Shown here in pieces: positions 23,671-33,918 of a DNA stretch of 64,000 bases (positions within the stretch are counted from its first letter, which is position 1; every line of letters starts with the position of its first letter). The DNA lies in the NCBI RefSeq assembly GCF_900103185.1, contig NZ_FNJD01000007.1, positions 62,001 to 126,000 on the forward strand, in the 5' to 3' direction. The notes under the pieces are model-generated. The model was not told where the DNA came from. It saw only the letters and a list, made by a program, of their open reading frames with translations, and ran no database searches. A program made the translations under genes and the position numbers. Origin of the DNA: Sulfitobacter litoralis (GTDB lineage: Bacteria > Pseudomonadota > Alphaproteobacteria > Rhodobacterales > Rhodobacteraceae).

Positions 23671-24891
23671 ATGTCCGCGCCCAAAAAAGTTGTGCTCGCC
23701 TATTCTGGTGGGCTTGATACCTCGATTATCCTAAAATGGCTGCAAACCGAATACGGCTGCGAAGTGGTCACCTTTACCGCTGATCTTGGCCAAGGCGAAG
23801 AACTTGAGCCTGCCCGCGCCAAAGCCGAAATGATGGGCGCGTCGGAAATCTATGTCGAAGATGTGCGCGAAGAATTCGTGCGCGATTTCGTCTTTCCGAT
23901 GTTTCGCGCCAATGCCGTCTACGAAGGGCTATACCTGTTGGGCACATCGATCGCTCGGCCGTTGATTTCTAAACGCTTGGTTGAAATTGCCGCCGAAACT
24001 GGTGCCGATGCGGTTGCGCATGGTGCAACCGGTAAGGGCAACGATCAGGTCCGTTTCGAATTGGCGGCCTATGCTTTGAACCCTGACATCAAAGTAATCG
24101 CGCCTTGGCGTGAGTGGGATCTGACCAGCCGGACGAAACTGATCGAATTTGCTGAAAAACACCAGATCCCCGTGGCAAAAGACAAACGTGGCGAAGCACC
24201 CTTTAGCGTGGACGCAAATCTGCTTCACACCTCTTCCGAAGGAAAAGTGCTAGAAGATCCGGCCGTCGATGCACCCGAATATGTTTATCAACGTACGGTT
24301 TCGCCAGAGCAGGCACCTGACACCCCCGAATATGTCGAAGTCGGATTTGAATGTGGTGATGCGGTCAGCATCAATGGCGAAAACATGTCGCCAGCGACAC
24401 TTTTGGCTAAATTGAACGAACTTGGCGGCAAGCACGGCTGCGGCCGCCTTGATCTTGTTGAGGGGCGCTTTGTCGGTATGAAGTCTCGTGGGATCTATGA
24501 GACCCCCGGCGGGACATTGTTGCTCGAAGCACACCGCGGCATCGAATCGATCACCCTCGACCGCGGCGCGATGCACCTAAAAGACGAGCTGATGCCGCGT
24601 TATGCAGAGCTGATCTATAATGGTTTTTGGTACAGCCCCGAACGCACCATGCTGCAAGCCGCGATTGATGCCTCTCAGACACATGTAACCGGTACAGTTA
24701 GATTGAAATTGTACAAAGGCCATGTCCGCACTGTTGGCCGCTGGTCGGAGCATTCGCTTTATTCCGAAGCGCATGTCACCTTCGAAGATGACGCTGGTGC
24801 CTATGATCAAAAAGACGCTGCGGGCTTCATTCAATTGAACGCGCTTCGCCTAAAGCTTTTGGCGGCACGTGACAAACGTCTCAAAGGTTAA
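23671..24891 (+). CDS. argG: Argininosuccinate synthase
   Basis: Cytoplasmic ATP-dependent ligase joining citrulline and aspartate in arginine synthesis. The 406-residue protein has the pyrophosphatase P-loop [10 protein letters not shown] (10-19), [13 protein letters not shown], and the YIDGRF-equivalent [20 protein letters not shown] region. ATG 23671 follows AAAAGGAAAC. Followed by a hairpin with a T tract. No other arginine gene is adjacent. Confidence 0.97.
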   Translation: MSAPKKVVLAYSGGLDTSIILKWLQTEYGCEVVTFTADLGQGEELEPARAKAEMMGASEIYVEDVREEFVRDFVFPMFRANAVYEGLYLLGTSIARPLISKRLVEIAAETGADAVAHGATGKGNDQVRFELAAYALNPDIKVIAPWREWDLTSRTKLIEFAEKHQIPVAKDKRGEAPFSVDANLLHTSSEGKVLEDPAVDAPEYVYQRTVSPEQAPDTPEYVEVGFECGDAVSINGENMSPATLLAKLNELGGKHGCGRLDLVEGRFVGMKSRGIYETPGGTLLLEAHRGIESITLDRGAMHLKDELMPRYAELIYNGFWYSPERTMLQAAIDASQTHVTGTVRLKLYKGHVRTVGRWSEHSLYSEAHVTFEDDAGAYDQKDAAGFIQLNALRLKLLAARDKRLKG

Positions 24892-24897
24892 GGTAAA

Positions 24898-24937
24898 AAG
24901 GCCCGGACAGAGCATAATCTCTCCGAGCCTTTTCTTT
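24898..24937 (+). terminator. Intrinsic terminator of argG
   Basis: An interrupted inverted repeat AAGGC-C-CGGA / TCCG-A-GCCTT with an inner AGAG/CTCT pair, followed by TTTTCTTTAATTT. The A run on its other side could serve the convergent gene at 24951. Confidence 0.7.
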
Positions 24938-24950
24938 AATTTAAAACGGT

Positions 24951-25364
24951 TTATTCGGCAGTGATGACCGTCATCACCAACTTACCATCCGGCTTGATAG
25001 GACCGTCTTCCTTGGCGCCCAAAGTGTATTCAAAGCCCCCGGTTTTCATGCCGCCCTCTTCGGAGTGGACCATAAGCATCAGCATATCGCCGGATTTAAC
25101 GTCTTCTTGCAGAATGGCGCTGACGTCGATGTTTTCACCGGCACGCAACGGGGCGTAGCCGACGACCGGGCCCGGCTTCATCTCTGCATCAGTGCGGTGC
25201 ACGACCATCCAGCCATTTTCCGATGCCATCACCTTATCGGCGCTGACGACGCCGTTGGATACATCTTGATCCATCGCTTCTACCATAGCGTTGCTGTGCG
25301 CTGCGGCGAAAGCCGTGCCCGCGACGAGCGTGAGGGACAGTGCGGTTGCTGCAAACATCTTCAT
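24951..25364 (-). CDS. Exported protein of unknown function (DUF7282-like)
   Basis: A 137-residue protein with a clear Sec signal peptide (MKMFAATALSLTLVAGTAFA, cleavage after AFA). The mature part resembles DUF7282-type beta domains: SADKVMASENGWMVVHRTD, GPVVGYAPLRAGENIDV and a DMLMLMVHSEEGG segment, ending KLVMTVITAE. These domains occur in secreted or surface proteins; no activity is known to me. ATG 25364 has an AGGAG site. Convergent with argG; transcribed away from the sulfotransferase-like gene's end. Confidence 0.7.
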   Translation of the reverse strand: MKMFAATALSLTLVAGTAFAAAHSNAMVEAMDQDVSNGVVSADKVMASENGWMVVHRTDAEMKPGPVVGYAPLRAGENIDVSAILQEDVKSGDMLMLMVHSEEGGMKTGGFEYTLGAKEDGPIKPDGKLVMTVITAE

Positions 25365-25455
25365 GTTAAATCTCCTGGTTGTGTTGAACTTGTCTGATAG
25401 ACACGCCAACCACCGAGATTTAGTTTCGATGCTCCGGTTTTTTTCTAGCCATCAC

Positions 25456-26148
25456 TCACCTAAGCCGTTGATCATAAAGCTTTTGGTAATGGGGCATTGC
25501 CTGCGCGCACAGCGTTTCCGCCTTACCGGTGAGCGTGGGCAGAGGCTCTTCGGCCCCGGCGAACCCGGTGCTTTTATGAACGGCACCGTACCAATGCGCT
25601 GCCCAAATCCCGTCTTCAGCGCGGGGACCGGCGGCCCAAGACAGCATAGCGGGATCGAAACGCAGGTCGATTGCGCAGCAAAGTTTGCGCAGCATCTGTT
25701 CCGGATTCGCCCTGATATCTGCTGAATCAATCACCATTCCGCCAATTTGATCGAAAAGCGCGGTTTGTTGACCATAGCCGATATCGTTAAAATTCGGTGC
25801 TTCTCGCTTTGCAGTATAGCTGGCAATTACGTGCGCAGGATGGCGTATCAGATGGACATGGACACAGCCTTTGGCCCAATCCATCGGAAAGCCGTCAATC
25901 ATGTGATGCGGCATATGCTTCATATAGCGGTGTGGGGTGCCGGCGAGCGCGCACTGCGCCGCGACTTTGGCAGGGTCACATTCATGGTGCGCGATGATTT
26001 CTTCGTGCATCGGATGGTTAATGCCGGTTTGTTTGAGATAGGGGGCATAGAACGGTTCATCCATCGCCGAAAAATCAGCGCGATTGCCGAAACTATACAT
26101 CATTGCCGTGCTTAAATTGCGCGGGCCGGACCACATGGCGATACGCAT
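25456..26148 (-). CDS. Sulfotransferase-like P-loop protein coupled to aminotransferase
   Basis: A 230-residue protein starting MRIAMWSGPRNLSTAMMYSF, which fits the 5'-phosphosulfate-binding loop of sulfotransferases, with a later LIRHPAHVIASYTAK segment matching the 3'-phosphate-binding region. The ATG overlaps the aminotransferase stop by one base (TGATG). Substrate and even sulfotransferase activity are unproven. From memory, some plant and bacterial proteins fuse a similar domain to a branched-chain-aminotransferase-like domain, so the pair may act on one substrate. Confidence 0.75.
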   Translation of the reverse strand: MRIAMWSGPRNLSTAMMYSFGNRADFSAMDEPFYAPYLKQTGINHPMHEEIIAHHECDPAKVAAQCALAGTPHRYMKHMPHHMIDGFPMDWAKGCVHVHLIRHPAHVIASYTAKREAPNFNDIGYGQQTALFDQIGGMVIDSADIRANPEQMLRKLCCAIDLRFDPAMLSWAAGPRAEDGIWAAHWYGAVHKSTGFAGAEEPLPTLTGKAETLCAQAMPHYQKLYDQRLR

Positions 26149-27056
26149 CAGGCACATTCCTTTGCGATGAGATCCTTGTACAAGCCGCGCAGCTTTTCGG
26201 TCACCGGCCCCATTTCTCCCGTGCCAATCTGCCGGCCATCAATCGTCGCGACGGGGGTTTGCGCCCCAAATGTGCCGGTCAAGAACGCCTCATCGGCACC
26301 ATAGGTATCGACCAGTGAATAATTCCTTTCGAAACACGGGATATCATTGGTGTGGCACAGGTCGATTACCTTCTGGCGGGTGATCCCATTCATGCAGTAG
26401 TCGCCGGTGCTGGTCCAAACCTCCCCCTTGCGGACGATGAAAAAGTTACAGGCGTTTGTTGTATTCACGAACCCGTTAATATCCAGCATCAAACCTTCGT
26501 CGGCGCCGGCTTTTTCCGCGGCAATACACGCGAGAATACAGTTTAATTTGGAATGACTATTCAGCTTCGGGTCCTGCGTCATCGGCAGCCCCCGCAAATG
26601 CGGCACGGTAGCCAGCCGGATAGGACGCGGCATATTCGGGCGGGAATGTTCCATAATGATCGCGATTGTGGGCCCGGATTGCGACAGAGACGGGTGCTGG
26701 AACGGACGCGTTTTAGGGCCACGGGTGATCATCAATCGCGCGTGGGCGTCGGTGGTCATTCCATTGGCTTTTTGCGTCTCTAACAAGCCGGAGATCAATG
26801 CTTCACGTGTCATCCCGATGTCCAGATCGATCGCTTTTGCGGCTTCGAACAGGCGGTCGAAATGATCGCTTAGGAAGGCCCATGTACCGTCATACAGCCG
26901 CAGCCCCTCCCAGATACCGTCCCCCAACATGAAACCGCTGTCGTAGACGCTGACGACCGCCTGTGCCTTGGGGACAATCCGGCCATTTAAATAGATCAAA
27001 ATGTCTTCGTTACGGGAATCTTCTTGGGCTTGGTGTGTGGTGACGTGATCTTGCAT
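26148..27056 (-). CDS. Class IV PLP aminotransferase (branched-chain / D-amino-acid transaminase-like)
   Basis: Fold-type IV aminotransferase of 302 residues: YLNGRIVPKAQAVVSVYDSG start region, GDGIWEGLRLYDG, the catalytic Lys in LNSHSKLNCILA, Glu/Asn region DEGLMLDINGFVNTTNACN and the phosphate-binding GITRQKVIDL. Sequence alone does not separate branched-chain, D-alanine or aminodeoxychorismate-lyase specificity; the length fits BCAT-like enzymes. ATG 27056 has a GGAG site. It is coupled to the sulfotransferase-like gene downstream, an unusual partner that argues for a specialised substrate. Confidence 0.88.
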   Translation of the reverse strand: MQDHVTTHQAQEDSRNEDILIYLNGRIVPKAQAVVSVYDSGFMLGDGIWEGLRLYDGTWAFLSDHFDRLFEAAKAIDLDIGMTREALISGLLETQKANGMTTDAHARLMITRGPKTRPFQHPSLSQSGPTIAIIMEHSRPNMPRPIRLATVPHLRGLPMTQDPKLNSHSKLNCILACIAAEKAGADEGLMLDINGFVNTTNACNFFIVRKGEVWTSTGDYCMNGITRQKVIDLCHTNDIPCFERNYSLVDTYGADEAFLTGTFGAQTPVATIDGRQIGTGEMGPVTEKLRGLYKDLIAKECA

Positions 27057-27207
27057 CAAATTGCTCCTTCTTTGCGGCTGACGCTAAGAACTTCAGGTCA
27101 CGGGGCCAAGGGTGAAACCTACATCACTAGGGCGTGACATCACGGGCACCTGAGTTGCCTCGCGGCGTTATTGGCGTCACGGTTTGAAAAAATGATGGAG
27201 AGTATTC

Positions 27208-27873
27208 ATGAGTATTGCCACAAATATGCGCCTGATCGTGCTGAGCGCCGCCATCGGTCTGGGCCTCGCGGCACAGGCGACAACCGCAAAAGCCGCCGGA
27301 ACAGAGACGCTTTTGGTTGCTGGAGGCTGCTTTTGGTGCGTCGAATCCGATTTCGAAGCCGTGAAGGGCGTCAAAGAAGTTGTATCCGGTTTCGCGGGCG
27401 GAAATGTGAAGAACCCGACGTACAAGCAGGTCGTCGCGGGCGGAACGGGCCATTATGAAGCGGCGCAGATCCAGTATGATCCTGCAGTTGTTTCTGCCGA
27501 CCAATTGCTGGCGATGTTCTTCCGCTCGGTCGATCCGACCGATGCCGGTGGGCAGTTCTGCGACCGCGGCGACAGTTATCGCACTGCGATCTTTGCAGAT
27601 GGTGCCGGCCAGAAAGCCGCTGCAGAGAACGCAAAATCACAGGCTCAGGCCGCTTTAGGGAAAACCGTGGTCACCCCGATCTTGGGGAAAACTGCGTTCT
27701 ATCCCGCCGATGCCTATCATCAGGACTATTACAAAAGCGATGAACGCCTTGCCTTTACCAGCGTCGGGTTGGGTGTGAAAAAATCCGTCGCATATAAACG
27801 CTATCGTAACGGCTGCGGGCGCGACCAGCGCGTGAAACAGCTTTGGGGTAGTGCTGCTCCGTTCGCAAATTAA
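27208..27873 (+). CDS. msrA: Peptide methionine sulfoxide reductase A, exported
   Basis: Repairs methionine-S-sulfoxide in proteins. The 221-residue protein has a signal peptide (about 1-30, ending TTAKAA) and the catalytic motif GGCFWCVE with Cys41, plus GTGHYEAAQ, FYPADAYHQDYY and a C-terminal resolving cysteine in RNGCGRD. The signal indicates action in the periplasm rather than the cytoplasm. GGAGAG precedes the ATG. Divergent from the aminotransferase gene. Confidence 0.93.
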   Translation: MSIATNMRLIVLSAAIGLGLAAQATTAKAAGTETLLVAGGCFWCVESDFEAVKGVKEVVSGFAGGNVKNPTYKQVVAGGTGHYEAAQIQYDPAVVSADQLLAMFFRSVDPTDAGGQFCDRGDSYRTAIFADGAGQKAAAENAKSQAQAALGKTVVTPILGKTAFYPADAYHQDYYKSDERLAFTSVGLGVKKSVAYKRYRNGCGRDQRVKQLWGSAAPFAN

Positions 27874-27900
27874 GTATTAACCCAGCGTTAATTGCTGGGT

Positions 27901-28779
27901 TCAATCACCGTCGAAACCGTGGTCCTGGATGTCTTTAAGGTCCGGGATCACGTCGGCTGTTCCCTGACGCGTCACCATCAAGGCGCCCGCCTGCATCGCC
28001 AGTATAATCGCATCCTGCATTGAAAGTTTGCGATCCAATGCGGCTATCAAATAACCGGTAAACGTGTCTCCGGCGCCTGTCGTATCGACGACATTCACCG
28101 GATAGGCTGGGAAATTCATCACCGATTTTGCCTGTTTAGAGACCCATTTGCACCCCTCAGCGCCCAAGGTCACGATAATATCGTCGATCGGCAGCGCGTC
28201 TATGCGGGTGCCTGTGGTTTTTTCAAGCGCCTCTGCCTCGACCTCGTTCAACACCAGCAGATCGATGTCGGGCAGAACCTGCGCCACGATTTCAGCATCA
28301 AAGGGCGCGGCGGCATAAGCGACGCGCAGGCCCAGAGTATGCGCGGTCTGCGCGGCAAAGCGTTGGCCCAGGGTTTCGTTTTGCATCAGTAGAAAATCAC
28401 CGGGCGATGCTTCTGCCAAGGCGGCTCCGATCATCTGGGTGGTGATCTGGTGATTGGCTCCTGAAAACAACACGATAGAGTTTTCGCCATCGTCCGCCAC
28501 ACAGATATTCGCGTGACCGGTGGCCGTGTCGATCCTGCTGATATGCTGCGTTTCGACGCCGTATTCCAGCAAGCGGTCCACGGCCCATTTACCATCCGGC
28601 CCCACGGCACCGATATGCATGACGCGCGTTCCGGCGCGGGCGGCGGCGACCGACATATTGGCCCCCTTCCCGCCCAACCCTTGCCGGAAATCATGCGCGG
28701 CAATCGTTTCCCCCGGCGCCGGCAGATGCCGCAGATAGTAGAAATTATCCGCGTTGATAGAGCCGAGGTTCCAGATCAT
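27901..28779 (-). CDS. PfkB-family sugar kinase, ribokinase-like
   Basis: A 292-residue PfkB kinase with the substrate-binding GGKGANMSVAAARAG near 36-50 and the ATP/anion-hole signature DTTGAGDTFTGY with the catalytic Asp. Best fit is ribokinase, but the exact sugar is uncertain. Its ATG overlaps the maeB stop by 4 nt (ATGA), so it is coupled to malic enzyme; no ribose transporter or regulator is adjacent. Confidence 0.88.
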   Translation of the reverse strand: MIWNLGSINADNFYYLRHLPAPGETIAAHDFRQGLGGKGANMSVAAARAGTRVMHIGAVGPDGKWAVDRLLEYGVETQHISRIDTATGHANICVADDGENSIVLFSGANHQITTQMIGAALAEASPGDFLLMQNETLGQRFAAQTAHTLGLRVAYAAAPFDAEIVAQVLPDIDLLVLNEVEAEALEKTTGTRIDALPIDDIIVTLGAEGCKWVSKQAKSVMNFPAYPVNVVDTTGAGDTFTGYLIAALDRKLSMQDAIILAMQAGALMVTRQGTADVIPDLKDIQDHGFDGD

Positions 28780-31052
28780 TCGCCGACCTTGCAGGCCGCC
28801 AGAATAGCCATGTTTAGAATGTCATTCGCGGTGGATGTGGTCGAACAGATCTGGATCGACTTGTCCAAACCGGTCAAAATCGGCCCGATCACTGTGGCGC
28901 CCGCCATTTCCTGCATCAGCTTGACCGAGATACTGGCCGAATGGCGCGCCGGCACGACGAGGATATTCGCAGGCCCTGTCAACCGCGAGAACGGATAGTT
29001 CTTTTGGCTTTCGGTATTCAGCGCCACATCGACGGTCATTTCGCCTTCGTATTCGAAATCGACGCCGCGTGCGTCCAGCACATCGGGGGCACGCTGCATC
29101 TTTTCTGCCCGCTCGGACACGGGGTAGCCGAATGTCGAAAAGCTAACGAAGGCAACCCGTGGTTCAAGCCCCATGTGGCGTGCGACCTTGGCCCCTTTTT
29201 CAGCAATATTCGCAAGGTCTTCCTCGTTCGGCCATTCATGCACCAGCGTATCGCCGATGAACACAATCCGCCCCTTGTGCAGCAGCGCCGTGATCCCGAC
29301 GGCACCGTGTCGTGCATTGGCATCGAACACGTGGTTCAGCCGTTCAAGCACATGGGCGGATTTGCGGGTTGCACCGGTCACCAGACCATCGCCATGCCCA
29401 TGCGCCAACATCAGCGCAGCAAAGACGTGCCGGTCACGGGCGGCCAGACGGTGGATATCCTTACTGTCCGACCCTTTTCGCTGCAAACGGTTGTAAAGGA
29501 AGGACTTATACGTATCCAAATGCTGGGTATTGGCCGCGTTCACGACCGCAAGCTCGCGGTAGGCATCCTCCATCCCCGCCGCCGTCAGCTTGGCCTTTAC
29601 GTCATCGGCACGCCCGACCACCAGCGCCTTGCCCAGACCGGAGCGTTGATACATCACCGCAGCACGCAGAACCTTGGGGTCATCCCCTTCGGCAAAGATC
29701 ATCCGCGCCTGATTGGCCCGCGCACGGGCGTTGATCCCGCGCAGGATATTCGCCGTCGGGTCCATCCGCGACTTCAGGCTCAGCTCGTAGGCATCCATAT
29801 CAATGATCGGGCGCCGCGCGGCGCCGGTGTCCATGCCTGCACGCGCAACAGCAGGCGGAATACGATGGATCAGACGCGGATCGAACGGCGTCGGGATGAT
29901 GTAATCACGCCCAAAGCTCAGGTTCTTGCCATAGGCCAGCGCCACTTCGTCCGGCACATCCTCGCGCGCAAGATTAGCCAAAGCGTGAGCGCAGGCGATC
30001 TTCATCTCGTCGTTGATGGCGCGGGCGTGGATATCCAATGCGCCGCGGAACAGGTAAGGGAAGCCCAAAACGTTGTTCACCTGATTGGGGTAATCGCTGC
30101 GGCCCGTGGCGACAATCGCATCGGGGCGCACCTCGTGCGCTTCTTCCGGCGTGATTTCAGGATCGGGGTTCGCCATCGCGAAGATCACCGGATTATCCGC
30201 CATGCTGGCGACCATCGCGGGCGTCACTGCCCCCTTGACCGACACACCCAGGAATACATCCGCGTTCTTCATCGCCTCTTCCAGCGTGCGCAGTTCTGTC
30301 TGCGCGGCATGGGCCGACTTCCACTGATTCATACCCTCGGTACGGCCCTGATAGATCACACCTTTCGTATCGCACATGATACAGTTGTTATGCTTGGCAC
30401 CCATCGCCTTGAGCAGTTCAAGACAGGCGATCCCTGCCGCCCCCGCACCGTTCAACACGATCTGCACATCTTCGATCTTCTTGCCCGAAATGCGCAACGC
30501 GTTCAGCAGACCGGCGGCACAGATCACCGCGGTGCCGTGCTGGTCATCGTGAAAAACGGGAATATCCATCTCTTCTTTCAGACGCTGCTCGATGATGAAA
30601 CATTCCGGCGCCTTGATATCCTCAAGGTTGATCCCGCCGAACGTCGGCCCCATCAGCTTGACCGCATTGATGAACGCTTCGGGGTCTTCGGTGTCCAATT
30701 CAATATCGATCGAATTCACGTCAGCGAAGCGTTTGAACAGGACCGACTTGCCCTCCATCACCGGTTTCGACGCCAGCGCCCCAAGGTTGCCCAAGCCCAA
30801 AACGGCTGTCCCGTTGGAGATTACCGCGACCATATTGCCCTTGTTGGTATAGTCATATGCCAGCTCGGGATTATCAGCGATCGCTTCACACGGGACGGCA
30901 ACACCGGGGGAATAGGCGAGGCTCAGGTCCCGCTGGGTCGTCATCGGGACGGTTGCGGTGATTTCGAACTTGCCCGGCGTGGGTTCAAGGTGAAAGGCGA
31001 GCGCCTCTTCGGACGTGATGCGGTTTTTGGTCACTAGAACGGCTTTCCTCAT
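28776..31052 (-). CDS. maeB: NADP-dependent malic enzyme with phosphotransacetylase-like domain
   Basis: Oxidative decarboxylation of malate to pyruvate. The 758-residue protein is the MaeB architecture: malic enzyme N-terminal and NAD(P)-binding domains (about 20-420; SLAYSPGVAVPC, VFHDDQHGTAVI, LNGAGAAGIACLELL, ATGRSDYPNQVNNVLGFPY) followed by a phosphate-acetyltransferase-like domain (about 430-758), usually regulatory, responding to acetyl-CoA. ATG 31052 gives MRKAVLVTKN; ribosome site is weak. Overlaps the ribokinase-like gene by 4 nt. Divergent from mutS. Confidence 0.96.
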   Translation of the reverse strand: MRKAVLVTKNRITSEEALAFHLEPTPGKFEITATVPMTTQRDLSLAYSPGVAVPCEAIADNPELAYDYTNKGNMVAVISNGTAVLGLGNLGALASKPVMEGKSVLFKRFADVNSIDIELDTEDPEAFINAVKLMGPTFGGINLEDIKAPECFIIEQRLKEEMDIPVFHDDQHGTAVICAAGLLNALRISGKKIEDVQIVLNGAGAAGIACLELLKAMGAKHNNCIMCDTKGVIYQGRTEGMNQWKSAHAAQTELRTLEEAMKNADVFLGVSVKGAVTPAMVASMADNPVIFAMANPDPEITPEEAHEVRPDAIVATGRSDYPNQVNNVLGFPYLFRGALDIHARAINDEMKIACAHALANLAREDVPDEVALAYGKNLSFGRDYIIPTPFDPRLIHRIPPAVARAGMDTGAARRPIIDMDAYELSLKSRMDPTANILRGINARARANQARMIFAEGDDPKVLRAAVMYQRSGLGKALVVGRADDVKAKLTAAGMEDAYRELAVVNAANTQHLDTYKSFLYNRLQRKGSDSKDIHRLAARDRHVFAALMLAHGHGDGLVTGATRKSAHVLERLNHVFDANARHGAVGITALLHKGRIVFIGDTLVHEWPNEEDLANIAEKGAKVARHMGLEPRVAFVSFSTFGYPVSERAEKMQRAPDVLDARGVDFEYEGEMTVDVALNTESQKNYPFSRLTGPANILVVPARHSASISVKLMQEMAGATVIGPILTGLDKSIQICSTTSTANDILNMAILAACKVGE

Positions 31053-31211
31053 GGTTTCCCGCTTGATATCGCCGATCGGCCCCTCACACAATCATGATGG
31101 CGCTCACGGTTTGCGCGACGTCGCGGCGATGCCTCGCGTGCAAAGCCGGTCCGCCCTTTCGTCCGGAGGCGCGGTTTTGTACACAACGTTAACTCGAACC
31201 GGGGGCGCAGG

Positions 31212-33857
31212 GTGACCGAAGAAAAAATCACGCCAATGATGGCGCAATATCTAGAGCTTAAATCCCAGTACGCCGAAGCGCTGCTATTCTACCGCATGGG
31301 CGATTTCTACGAGATGTTCTTTGACGATGCCGTCAATGCGGCTGAAGCGTTGGATATCGCGCTGACCAAACGCGGCAAACACGGGGGCGAAGACATCCCC
31401 ATGTGCGGCGTTCCGGTGCATGCCGCCGAAGGGTATTTGCTGACGCTGATCCGCAAAGGTTTCCGCGTGGCGGTCTGCGAACAGATGGAAAGCCCGGCGG
31501 AGGCGAAGAAACGCGGCTATAAATCCGTGGTCAAACGCGATGTCGTGCGGCTGGTCACGCCCGGCACATTGACCGAGGAATCCCTGCTCGAAGCGCGGCG
31601 CCACAACTATCTGGCCGCCTTCGCTGAGGTCCGCGATGGCCATGCGTTGGCGTGGGTTGATATCTCTACCGGTGCGTTTCACGTGATGCCCCTGACCCTG
31701 TCGCGTCTCGGCCCCGAACTGGCACGTCTGGCCCCGTCAGAGCTGATCGTGTCAGAGGCCAAAGAGGCCGATTTGCGTGATTTAGTATCTGATTTTGATA
31801 TCTCACTTACCCCAATCGCCCGTTCCGCCTTTGATAGCAGCGGGGCAGAAAAACGGGTCTGCGATCTGTTCGGTATCGGATCTCTGGATGCGTTCGGCAG
31901 TTTTGAGCGCGCCGATATCTCTGCCATGGGCGCGATCATTGACTACCTTGAGATCACACAAAAAGGCAAACTCCCCCTCCTGCGCCCGCCGCAGAAAGAG
32001 GCCGAGGCCCGCAGCGTGCAAATCGACGCCGCCACACGTCGCAATCTTGAACTGACACATGCGCTGACTGGTGGTCGTTCGGGCACGCTGCTGTCGGTGA
32101 TGGACAAGTCTGTAACCGCAGGTGGTGCGCGTCTGCTGGAACGGCGCATTTCGTCGCCTTCGCGTGTGTTAGAGACGATTCAATCCCGTCTGGACGCGAT
32201 CAGCTTTGCCTATGACACACCGTCGATCCGCAATGACATCCGCCAGCATTTGCGCAACGTGCCTGATCTGGACCGCGCCCTGTCGCGCCTGTCGCTGGAC
32301 CGCGGCGGCCCCCGTGACCTTGCCGCCATCCGCAACGGCCTGACCGAAGCCGGCCATCTGGCCGACAAGATGCAAGCCGCCGCCCTGCCCGATCTGCTGG
32401 CCCAGGCCGCCAAAGGGCTTACCGGCCATGACAGCCTGATTGATCTGCTCGACGATGCGCTAATCGCCGAACCACCCCTGCTGGCCCGCGACGGCGGCTT
32501 TATCGCGCCCGGTTACAACAGCGAGCTCGACGAAGTGCGCACCCTACGCGACGAAGGCCGCAGCGTCATCGCGCAGATGCAACAGGATTTCATCTCGCTC
32601 ACTGGGATCTCGACGCTCAAGATCAAACACAACAACGTGCTTGGCTATTTCGCCGAGGTCACAGCGACCCATGCCGAAAAGATGCTGTCGGCACCGCTGT
32701 CCGATACCTTTATCCACCGTCAGACCACCGCCAATCAGGTCCGTTTCACAACCGTGGAACTGTCAGAGATGGAGACAAAGATCCTCAACGCGGGCAACCA
32801 TGCGTTAGAGATTGAAAAGCGGCTCTATGAAACACTGAAATGTTCAATTTTGGACCACTCCGGCCCCATCGGCGTCGCCTCGGCCGGACTGGCAGAAATT
32901 GATTTGGCCACCGGTCTGGCCGAGCTTGCGCAGTCTGAGAACTGGGTGAAACCCCGCGTCGATAATTCACGTGCTTTCGACATTCAGGGGGGTCGTCATC
33001 CGGTCGTGGAACGCGCCTTAGCCCAGCAATCGGGCAGCCCGTTTATTGCCAACGATTGTACCCTGTCGGCCGATGGCGACAACGCGAACATCTGGCTGCT
33101 GACCGGTCCCAACATGGCAGGTAAGTCGACCTTCCTGCGGCAGAATGCGATCATCGCCCTGATGGCGCAAATGGGCAGCTACGTGCCTGCCGCCACCGCG
33201 CACATCGGCCTGATCAGCCAGATTTTCAGCCGTGTCGGCGCCTCTGACGATCTGGCACGAGGCCGTTCCACGTTTATGGTCGAAATGGTCGAAACCGCCG
33301 CGATCCTCAATCAGGCAGACGACCGCGCGCTGGTGATCCTGGATGAAATCGGGCGCGGCACCGCGACCTATGACGGCTTGTCCATCGCGTGGGCCACGCT
33401 GGAACATCTGCACGACATCAACCGTTCGCGTGCGCTCTTTGCCACGCACTACCACGAAATGACCGCGCTTTCGAACAAATTGGGCGGGGTCGATAATGCC
33501 ACTGTCGCAGTTAAGGAGTGGGACGGAGAGGTGATTTTCCTGCACGAAGTCAAGAAAGGCGCGGCCGATCGGTCTTATGGCGTGCAGGTTGCGCAGCTTG
33601 CCGGATTGCCGGCCTCCGTCATTGCCCGCGCTCGTGTCGTGCTTGAAGCGTTGGAAAAAGGCGAACGCGAAGGCGGCGCGACGCAGAAAACACTGATCGA
33701 CGACCTCCCCTTGTTTGCCGTGGCGCCGGCACCTGCGCCTCAACCCAAACAGAGCTCCAAGCTCGAAGAAACGCTGGCCGAGATTATCCCCGACGAGCTC
33801 TCTCCACGTGAAGCGCTCGACCTGCTCTACAAACTAAAAGAGGCGGCCAAAACCTGA
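31212..33857 (+). CDS. mutS: DNA mismatch repair protein MutS
   Basis: Mismatch-recognition ATPase of 881 residues. Mismatch-reading Phe32-x-Glu34 lies in MGDFYEMF, followed by connector, lever and clamp domains; the ATPase has Walker [16 protein letters not shown] near 630-645, [11 protein letters not shown] and Walker [17 protein letters not shown], with ATHYHEM. The C-terminal tail [14 protein letters not shown] matches the tetramerisation region. The start codon is GTG 31212. A hairpin overlaps the stop codon. Confidence 0.97.
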   Translation: MTEEKITPMMAQYLELKSQYAEALLFYRMGDFYEMFFDDAVNAAEALDIALTKRGKHGGEDIPMCGVPVHAAEGYLLTLIRKGFRVAVCEQMESPAEAKKRGYKSVVKRDVVRLVTPGTLTEESLLEARRHNYLAAFAEVRDGHALAWVDISTGAFHVMPLTLSRLGPELARLAPSELIVSEAKEADLRDLVSDFDISLTPIARSAFDSSGAEKRVCDLFGIGSLDAFGSFERADISAMGAIIDYLEITQKGKLPLLRPPQKEAEARSVQIDAATRRNLELTHALTGGRSGTLLSVMDKSVTAGGARLLERRISSPSRVLETIQSRLDAISFAYDTPSIRNDIRQHLRNVPDLDRALSRLSLDRGGPRDLAAIRNGLTEAGHLADKMQAAALPDLLAQAAKGLTGHDSLIDLLDDALIAEPPLLARDGGFIAPGYNSELDEVRTLRDEGRSVIAQMQQDFISLTGISTLKIKHNNVLGYFAEVTATHAEKMLSAPLSDTFIHRQTTANQVRFTTVELSEMETKILNAGNHALEIEKRLYETLKCSILDHSGPIGVASAGLAEIDLATGLAELAQSENWVKPRVDNSRAFDIQGGRHPVVERALAQQSGSPFIANDCTLSADGDNANIWLLTGPNMAGKSTFLRQNAIIALMAQMGSYVPAATAHIGLISQIFSRVGASDDLARGRSTFMVEMVETAAILNQADDRALVILDEIGRGTATYDGLSIAWATLEHLHDINRSRALFATHYHEMTALSNKLGGVDNATVAVKEWDGEVIFLHEVKKGAADRSYGVQVAQLAGLPASVIARARVVLEALEKGEREGGATQKTLIDDLPLFAVAPAPAPQPKQSSKLEETLAEIIPDELSPREALDLLYKLKEAAKT

Positions 33858-33868
33858 CCGCCTCTCTC
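33840..33868 (+). terminator. Probable terminator of mutS
   Basis: GAGGCGG / CCGCCTC, a 7-bp stem with an 11-nt loop that contains the mutS stop codon, followed by TCTCATTT. The T tract is poor, so termination strength is uncertain. Confidence 0.5.
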
Positions 33869-33918
33869 ATTTCCAAATGGATAAAATCCTCCCCGAAGGG
33901 CCGCTCTATCCCGGGCGT

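Noticed and set aside
27096-27180. Repeated GTCACGG-like words between the aminotransferase and msrA as operators
   Set aside because: Three short matches at irregular spacing in GC-rich DNA are within chance expectation.
27879-27901. AACCCAGC / GCTGGGTT hairpin after msrA as an intrinsic terminator
   Set aside because: The stem is good, but neither side has a T tract, and it touches the last codon of the opposite-strand kinase gene; recorded only as a stem, not a terminator.
28941-31037. A 698-codon open frame antisense to maeB
   Set aside because: Same antisense effect; maeB is unmistakable and the opposite frame has no recognisable motif.
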